Below are positions 58,893-64,000 of a stretch of DNA of 64,000 nucleotides, one piece after another. The DNA is from Halobacterium wangiae. Lineage in GTDB: Archaea > Halobacteriota > Halobacteria > Halobacteriales > Halobacteriaceae. Location of the stretch: contig NZ_CP089588.1 of assembly GCF_021249345.1 (NCBI RefSeq), forward strand, positions 2,604,001 through 2,668,000, in the 5' to 3' direction. The notes beneath the pieces were generated by a model. It did no database searches. It saw only the letters and a program-made list of their open reading frames with translations, and had not been told where the DNA came from. How positions within the stretch are numbered: the first letter of the stretch is position 1; every line of letters begins with the position of its first letter. Both the position numbers and the translations under genes were made by a program.

Positions 58893-60177
58893 CGTTCTCG
58901 GTGCTGAGTATGGTCTCGATGGCGTCGAGGACGTCCGACTCGTCGCGCACGGTGGTGACGGCGACGGCGTCGTCCTCGTCGAACGCCTCGCGGAGGTCCG
59001 CGGCGTGGGTCCCCGTCCGGACGCCGTCGTTCGGCTGTGTCTCGACGTACGCGTGGAGATTCGCGTCGATGCCCTGCATCAGCGGCACGACCTTCTCCGT
59101 CGTGTCGTTGCCGCTGTTCTCCCCGTCGCCCGCCGCGAACACGTAGCGGTTCCACTCGTGGAACGGGTACTCCTCGAGGACGTCCTCGGCGAGTTCGTAC
59201 GCGCTGGAGATGCGGGTCCCCCCGCCCGACCGGATGCCGAAGAAGTCCGTGCGCTCGACGACCCAGGCGTCGGCGTCGTGGGCGATGTAGACGAACTCCG
59301 CGCGGTCGTACTTCCCGGTGAGGTACCAGTCGAGGGGCGTGAACGTGCGCTCGACGAGTTCGCGCTTGGCGTTACGCATCGACCCGGAGACGTCCCGGAT
59401 GTTCACGACGACGACGTTGCGCTCGCGCTCCTCGACGATCTCGGGGTGACGGAAGCGCTCGTCCTCGCGGCGCAGGGGCACCTTCCCGACGCCCTCTCGT
59501 CGGAGGCGCGCGTGTGTCTGCTCGCGGTCGACCTCGCTGGTCATCTCCTCGATGGAGCGCCACCGGTCGCGGTCCTCGAGGTCCCGGTCGCGCTCGTCGA
59601 GCCACGCCTTCGACACGGGGATGTTCTGCGCTCTCGCCCACTCGAAGACCTCACTCGGCCCCCACCCCTCGACGCGCAGCGCCTCGCCGAGGTACGCCTC
59701 GTCGAAGTCCATCGCGACCTTCCGCTTCAGGCCCTGCTTGTAGAGGTGGGCGAAATCCAGCGTCCCGCGGGGCCCGCGCCGCGCGGTGTCGTTGAACGCG
59801 CCCTCCGTCTCCGAGACGACGCGCTTGCCCTTCGGTTCGAGGTCGAGGCCGAGGCGCTCGTCGAGTTCCGCGGCGAACTCCTCGGGGTCCATCTCGTAGT
59901 ACTCGTGGTCCGCGGAGTCCTCGCCGGCCTCGCCGTCGTCGCCCTCGCCCTCCTGTGGCTGGCCGACCTGGTCGCCGGGTTCCGCGTCGCCCTGTCCGAC
60001 GCCGCCCATGTCGAGCTGGTCGTACTGGAACTCCGGGAGGTCGACGAGTTTGATCGGCACCCGCACCGAGTCCGAGCTGCTGCCCGTGAGGTCGCCGTAC
60101 TGGATGAACTCCGCGAGGTCCTGCCGGCGCTGTTCGCCGATCTCGCGGAACCGCTCGCGGTCGTCTCTCAGGCCCAT
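58885..60177 (-). CDS. YeaH/YhbH-family (DUF444) VWA-like protein
   Basis: The 430-residue protein starts with a charged region ([21 protein letters not shown]), a short beta part with [15 protein letters not shown], then an acidic Gly/Asp linker near 70-100. The C-terminal half is a von Willebrand A-type domain with MIDAS-like DVSGSM and [16 protein letters not shown]. Such proteins are encoded beside PrkA in many bacteria and are thought to be its partner or target. I chose the ATG at 60177. It overlaps the kinase gene by ten bases and spoVR by eight. Its metal-binding loop suggests protein-protein contact. Confidence 0.9.
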   Translation of the reverse strand: MGLRDDRERFREIGEQRRQDLAEFIQYGDLTGSSSDSVRVPIKLVDLPEFQYDQLDMGGVGQGDAEPGDQVGQPQEGEGDDGEAGEDSADHEYYEMDPEEFAAELDERLGLDLEPKGKRVVSETEGAFNDTARRGPRGTLDFAHLYKQGLKRKVAMDFDEAYLGEALRVEGWGPSEVFEWARAQNIPVSKAWLDERDRDLEDRDRWRSIEEMTSEVDREQTHARLRREGVGKVPLRREDERFRHPEIVEERERNVVVVNIRDVSGSMRNAKRELVERTFTPLDWYLTGKYDRAEFVYIAHDADAWVVERTDFFGIRSGGGTRISSAYELAEDVLEEYPFHEWNRYVFAAGDGENSGNDTTEKVVPLMQGIDANLHAYVETQPNDGVRTGTHAADLREAFDEDDAVAVTTVRDESDVLDAIETILSTENDD

Positions 60178-62435
60178 CGGTGGGTCACCTCCGAGAGGAC
60201 GTCCCGGCTCGCGAGTTCGGCGCTCGCCGGCGAGTAGCCCCGCTCCTCGACGAGATACTCGATGGCCTGTTCTTTCAGCTCGGCAGTCGCGGTGCCCTCC
60301 GGCGGGTCGCCCCACTGCTCGGGGTCGAAGTCGGGGTGGACCCGATCGACGTCGCTCCAGTCGTTGCCCGCGAGTACGTCACGGAGCACGGGGACCGTCG
60401 TCAGGTCGATGTCCCGGGCGCGGAACTCCTCGTCGCGGTGTTCCCACGCGTGGCGGGTCACCGCCGTCATCACGGTGTCCTCGCGGAACGTGCGGACGCC
60501 CTCGCGGGGCTGGTTCCCGCGGTAGTCGGCGTCGGCGAACTTCCCGAGCGTCTCCGTCTCGAACAGCTTCATCGCCAGCGCGTCCGGCTGTTCGTCCTCG
60601 CCGCGGTCGTTCGTGACCGTGTCGTCGGTCGCCCACGCGTGGACGTGGTCGACGTACCGCTCCACGTCGGCCGGGTCTGCGCCCTCCTCGGAGAGCAGCG
60701 CGTCGAGGACGTCGTCCTCCTGCTGGTCGTGGACGTAGTCCTTGACGGCGACGAGGCGGTCCTCGAACTCCGCGCGCTCCGCGTCGGAGAACACTGGCGC
60801 GGCCTCGAGCCCCTCGACCATCCCGTCGAGGACGTCCCGGGGCGTGACCACGTGCTCGACGGGGAGCTCCGGGTGCGAGCGGTCTGCGTCGGCGTGCAGG
60901 CGGTCGGCGAGCACGTCCCGCGTGTACGTCACGGGGATGCCGTTCCCGCCGTCCGCGTCGCCGTCGAAGTCGAACTCGTCGGCGTCGCGGCGGTCCTCCC
61001 CGGAGCCGACGTACCCCCGGTCGTACAGCTGGGCCTTCTCCACGAGGTCGAGGCTCTCGGGGAGGCTGCTCGCGTCGAGGCGCGTGACGACGCTGTACAG
61101 CGCCGCCGCCTCGACGGTGTGGGGCGCGAGTTCGCGCTGCTGGACGCCCTCGCGGTCCCGGATCGAGACGGTGACGGGTTCCCGCACGCGCTCGGCGACG
61201 ACGTCGTGGTCCGTCTCCGTCCATACCGCCGTCTCGCTGGTGAGCTCGCGGCGGAGTAGCTGAGCCTCGAGACTGACGCTCGTGAGGTAGCCGAACTCGT
61301 GTTTCGAGAGCCGGCGCTTGAGCGCCTTCAGCGGGTCGAACCCCTGCCGGTCGTCGTGTTTGTTCAGCTGAGCCTCGAGGTCCAGATTCGAGATGACGAC
61401 CAGCTGCGTGTCGAGGTCCATCCCGATGCCCTTGTCGAGTTTCACGCGGCGCTCGTCGGGGACGTTCAGCAGCTTCTGGAGCAGGTCGGCGTGCTGGCTG
61501 GCGTCCTCGACGACCGTCAGGCAGCCGTTGCCCTGCGAGAGCACGCCGTCGTAGCTGAACGCCTGCGGGTTCTTCCGGCCCTTCGAGTCCATCTGGGCGA
61601 GCAGCGGCGCCATCCACGACCCTGCGAGGCGTTCCTTCGGGCTGCCGGCGTCCTCGGAGTGGAGCACGCCGATGCCTTTCCCGCGGTCCACGACGTAGTT
61701 CTTCACGCGCAGGTGCTTGGGGTCGGTCACCGCCTCGAAGAGGTCGGTGCGCCCCTCCCGCCGGTAGGCCTCCTCGAGGAACTCGTAGGCCTCCCGGCAG
61801 AACGGGTCGAGGTCGGCGTCAGCGCGGAGTTTGTCGGTGTCGTCGCGACCCCGGTTCAGTTCCGCGAGCAACTCCTTGCGGACGTCGGGCGGGAACACCG
61901 ACAGCGGACTCGACTGGACTGGGCTCTCGTACCAGTCGTCCTCGCGGTCCAGGCGCTCGTCGCCGTACGTCAGTCCCGGCGACTCCTCGGCGCCCGCGAT
62001 GTTCCACTCGATCGTGTAGCGCCGACCCTCGGGTGTCTTCGAGAACTCCCGGAGTCCGTTGACGAGACACCGCTTCAGTTCGGACTTCCCGGTCGCCGTC
62101 GGCCCCGCGAACCAGAGGATGGTCTCGGCCTTCCCGCGGCCAGCGGCGACCGCGCGGAGGTCGTCGACGAACGCGTTCAGCGTCGCCGTGTTCCCGAGGA
62201 CGGCGTGCTCGCCGTCGTTGTGCGGGTCGTCGAAGAAGCGGTAGCGCTGCCGCTGTTCGCCCCCTTCGACGACGGGGCGGGTGCCCTCGGCCTCGATGGC
62301 GGCGAGCACGTAGCGGCTGGCGTGGGCGGCGGCGAGCGGGTGCTCGAAGACGTGGTCGACGTACTCCTCGAGGGACATCGGGTCGTCGTAGGTGTCCCTG
62401 AGTGCCCGGTTCGCCCGGTCGACGTAGTCGGTCAC
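60168..62435 (-). CDS. PrkA-type AAA/serine kinase, second and divergent copy
   Basis: The 755-residue protein resembles PrkA along its length but with clear changes. An N-terminal segment ([20 protein letters not shown], 22-41) is followed by [15 protein letters not shown] and a Walker A loop GPTATGKS at 111-118, which differs from the usual GPVGxGKS. The Walker B zone reads [20 protein letters not shown]. An acidic insert with [16 protein letters not shown] breaks the C-terminal kinase-like half. It starts with GTG overlapping the end of the first prkA gene and overlaps yeaH by ten bases. It may act as partner of the first copy. Which copy holds kinase activity is unknown. Confidence 0.85.
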   Translation of the reverse strand: MTDYVDRANRALRDTYDDPMSLEEYVDHVFEHPLAAAHASRYVLAAIEAEGTRPVVEGGEQRQRYRFFDDPHNDGEHAVLGNTATLNAFVDDLRAVAAGRGKAETILWFAGPTATGKSELKRCLVNGLREFSKTPEGRRYTIEWNIAGAEESPGLTYGDERLDREDDWYESPVQSSPLSVFPPDVRKELLAELNRGRDDTDKLRADADLDPFCREAYEFLEEAYRREGRTDLFEAVTDPKHLRVKNYVVDRGKGIGVLHSEDAGSPKERLAGSWMAPLLAQMDSKGRKNPQAFSYDGVLSQGNGCLTVVEDASQHADLLQKLLNVPDERRVKLDKGIGMDLDTQLVVISNLDLEAQLNKHDDRQGFDPLKALKRRLSKHEFGYLTSVSLEAQLLRRELTSETAVWTETDHDVVAERVREPVTVSIRDREGVQQRELAPHTVEAAALYSVVTRLDASSLPESLDLVEKAQLYDRGYVGSGEDRRDADEFDFDGDADGGNGIPVTYTRDVLADRLHADADRSHPELPVEHVVTPRDVLDGMVEGLEAAPVFSDAERAEFEDRLVAVKDYVHDQQEDDVLDALLSEEGADPADVERYVDHVHAWATDDTVTNDRGEDEQPDALAMKLFETETLGKFADADYRGNQPREGVRTFREDTVMTAVTRHAWEHRDEEFRARDIDLTTVPVLRDVLAGNDWSDVDRVHPDFDPEQWGDPPEGTATAELKEQAIEYLVEERGYSPASAELASRDVLSEVTHRWA

Positions 62436-64000
62436 GACTCTAGTTCCGCCTTGGCGACCTCGGCGCCCGCGAACTCCAGCACTTCGCGCGCACCGGCCTC
62501 CGAGTAGCCGCGGTCGACGAGTGCGGCCACCCAGTCGTTGCCGTCGCCGTCGTCGTCGAACTCCGCGTTCGAGACGAGCGCCGAGAAGTTGATGTTGTGT
62601 TTCTTGTCCTCCCAGAGCTTGCGCTCGAGTGCGCGGCGCAGGCGGTCGTTGTCCTGCGGGTCGAACGGCTCGCCCTCGCGGGCGCGGCGGCTGACCCAGT
62701 TCGAGACCTCCTGGCGGAAGTCGTCCTTGCGGTCCTCGGGGACGCCGAGTTGCTCCTCGACGGCCCGCAGGAACGTCTCGTCGGGCTCCTGCTCGCGGCC
62801 CGTGAGTTCGTCGGCGACGGTGTCGTCGTCGATGTACGCCATCACGTGGTCCATGTACTTCTCGCCCTGGCGCTGGATCTCGTCCAGGTCGTAGGCGAGT
62901 GCGTGGCGCACGTCCTCGATGGCGCGCTCGCGGTACTCCTCGCGGACGAGTTCGAGGAGGCGCTGGTAGTCCTCGACGACCTCCTCCGGGATGGAGCCGT
63001 GCTGGCCGACGTTGTCCTCCAGGCGGTTGAAGACGGTGAGTGGCGAGAGGAACCCGCGCTCGCGGTCCATCGACTGCATGATGGCCGCCGCTATCTCGTC
63101 GCCGACGAACCGCGGGCTGACGCCTTTCATGCCCTCGCGCTCGCTGGAGTCGGCGGCCTCCTCGCGGAGCTTCTCGGGGTCGACGTCGTCGACCTCGTCG
63201 AGTTCGCCGTTGTACGCCTTCGCCTTCTCGAGGAGGCCCACCCTGTCGTTGTCGGGCTCCTTGACGCGGGTGAGCACGCCGAACAGCCCCGCCATGTCGA
63301 GGGTGTGGGGTTCGACGTGGATGTCGGGCACGTCGGCGTTCGACAGGAGTTTGTCGTAGATGAGCGCCTCCTCCTCGTACTCGAGGACGTACGGGAAGTC
63401 GACGCGCTTCGTGCGGTCGTTGAACGCCTCCATCTTTTCGTCGGCGCGCTTGTCCCGGTACTCGGGCATGTTCGTTCGGCCGACGATGACCTGGTCGATG
63501 TCGATGCGGGGGTTGTTCTTCGGCTTGATCGTCTGCTCCTGTGTGGCGTGCAGGAAGTCGTAGAGGAACTCCCGCTGTAGTTTGAGCAGTTCCTCCCCGG
63601 AGAAGATGCCCCGGTTGGCGTTACAGAACGCGCCCGCGTAGTCGAACGCTCGCGGGTCGCTCTCGCCGTACACCGCGAGCTTCGAGTAGTTCACGTCGCC
63701 GGTCAGCTCGGTCTCGTCCTGGTTCTTCTTGTCCTTGGGCTCGAAGGTCTCGATGCAGTCCCTGCGGTTCTCGCTGGCGACGAGCCTCACCACCTCGACG
63801 TGGTTGTCGAGGACGGCCTCCAGGTCGTCGTCGTAGTGGGCCAGCAGTTCGTCCATGTAGAACTCGCTGGCCGGGTCGAGGGCCTGCTCGTTGCGCAGCG
63901 AGTACGGTGCGTCGAGGCGCTCGTTGAGGTCCTCAATGATCTGCTGGCGCTGTTCGTTCGGGAGCAACACCAGCGGGTCCTGGTGCATCGGGGAGGTGAC
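62432..64000 (-). CDS. prkA: PrkA-type serine kinase, 5' end cut by the window edge
   Basis: The frame is open to the right edge, so the ATG at 63988 is internal. The residues at the edge, SPMHQDPLVLLP, match the middle of bacterial PrkA. What remains (about 523 residues) covers the rest of the AAA part: NRGIFSGEELLKLQREFLYD, LHATQEQTI, VGRTNMPEYRDKRADEK, and the C-terminal kinase region with FNRLEDNVGQHGSIPEEVVE. It ends in an acidic tail. It overlaps the next gene by four bases (GTGA). PrkA/YeaG links nutrient stress to protein phosphorylation in bacteria. About 150-200 N-terminal residues are expected beyond the window. Confidence 0.9.
   Translation of the reverse strand, partial: VTSPMHQDPLVLLPNEQRQQIIEDLNERLDAPYSLRNEQALDPASEFYMDELLAHYDDDLEAVLDNHVEVVRLVASENRRDCIETFEPKDKKNQDETELTGDVNYSKLAVYGESDPRAFDYAGAFCNANRGIFSGEELLKLQREFLYDFLHATQEQTIKPKNNPRIDIDQVIVGRTNMPEYRDKRADEKMEAFNDRTKRVDFPYVLEYEEEALIYDKLLSNADVPDIHVEPHTLDMAGLFGVLTRVKEPDNDRVGLLEKAKAYNGELDEVDDVDPEKLREEAADSSEREGMKGVSPRFVGDEIAAAIMQSMDRERGFLSPLTVFNRLEDNVGQHGSIPEEVVEDYQRLLELVREEYRERAIEDVRHALAYDLDEIQRQGEKYMDHVMAYIDDDTVADELTGREQEPDETFLRAVEEQLGVPEDRKDDFRQEVSNWVSRRAREGEPFDPQDNDRLRRALERKLWEDKKHNINFSALVSNAEFDDDGDGNDWVAALVDRGYSEAGAREVLEFAGAEVAKAELES

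Noticed and set aside
56967-58907. Long plus-strand frame (646 codons) opposite spoVR
   Set aside because: SpoVR is a clear family match on the minus strand, and this frame is its shadow.
60180-63580. Several plus-strand frames of 300-400 codons opposite the prkA genes
   Set aside because: All are antisense to PrkA-type genes that match the family throughout; they reflect codon bias.
62432-63988. A 518-residue PrkA gene starting at the ATG at 63988
   Set aside because: The frame is open to the window edge, and the sequence at that ATG matches the middle of PrkA, so the gene is cut, not short.
1-64000. tRNA, rRNA, CRISPR, IS elements or prophage
   Set aside because: I looked for cloverleaf arms, repeated spacers, transposase or integrase motifs and terminal repeats, and saw none.

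Overview
The window is a stretch of haloarchaeal (class Halobacteria) chromosome. The base composition is very GC-rich and the encoded proteins are strongly acidic. Several families are typical of haloarchaea: Bat-type HTH_10 regulators, a HalX response regulator, a TFB, a halocyanin domain, and many small DUF proteins known mainly from Halobacteria. Many genes start directly behind an archaeal TATA box centred 26-29 bases upstream of the start codon, as expected for leaderless mRNAs, and I used this spacing to choose starts. I cannot name the genus. I saw no tRNA, rRNA, CRISPR array, insertion sequence, integrase or attachment site. The window reads as ordinary chromosome with both edges inside genes.

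Layout. 0-4 kb: an MFS transporter cut by the left edge, a small membrane protein, then a double-ATPase KaiC/GvpD-type protein overlapping a histidine kinase with a degenerate receiver. 4-10.3 kb: a divergent HTH_10 regulator and the complete histidine-utilisation operon hutUGIH (urocanase, formimidoylglutamase, imidazolonepropionase, histidine ammonia-lyase), all overlapping. 10.3-12.1 kb: GNAT, Lrp/AsnC and DUF7344-like regulator genes. 12.2-20.4 kb: an aromatic-degradation neighbourhood with a PaaG-like crotonase, an FAD monooxygenase, a HemG-like flavodoxin protein, paaABCD plus a separate zinc-ribbon gene, three HTH_10 regulators and an EthD protein. Together these probably perform the epoxidation and isomerisation steps of aerobic phenylacetate catabolism. 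The CoA ligase, ring-opening enzyme, reductase and beta-oxidation genes are not in the window.

20.4-33.5 kb: a DEDD nuclease, a lipoprotein fused to a halocyanin domain, a phosphoglycolate phosphatase, MATE and MFS transporters, an AtoE-type short-chain fatty acid transporter, an amidase, an M24 peptidase and a NosD-like surface beta-helix protein. 33.5-45.2 kb: regulators, two EamA permeases, LhgO-like oxidase, ketopantoate reductase, a pilin-like DUF7261 protein, an RsmC-like methyltransferase and an ABC exporter pair. 45.2-56.9 kb: a self-duplicated small protein, a CruF-like membrane protein, NUDIX, RtcA, DUF1684, TFB, a HalX response regulator with its histidine kinase, small membrane proteins, a cyclase, an amidohydrolase, a DICT protein and a UspA protein. 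56.9-64 kb: an operon reading leftwards with two PrkA-type kinases, a YeaH/DUF444 VWA protein and SpoVR, running off the right edge.

The least ordinary points are the PaaC subunit that appears to keep diiron ligands, the split PaaD, the PaaG-like enzyme lacking hydratase glutamates, the halocyanin-lipoprotein fusion, the tandem PrkA pair, and the KaiC-like/pseudo-receiver kinase pair. I did not find anything that I can defend as an entirely new system.
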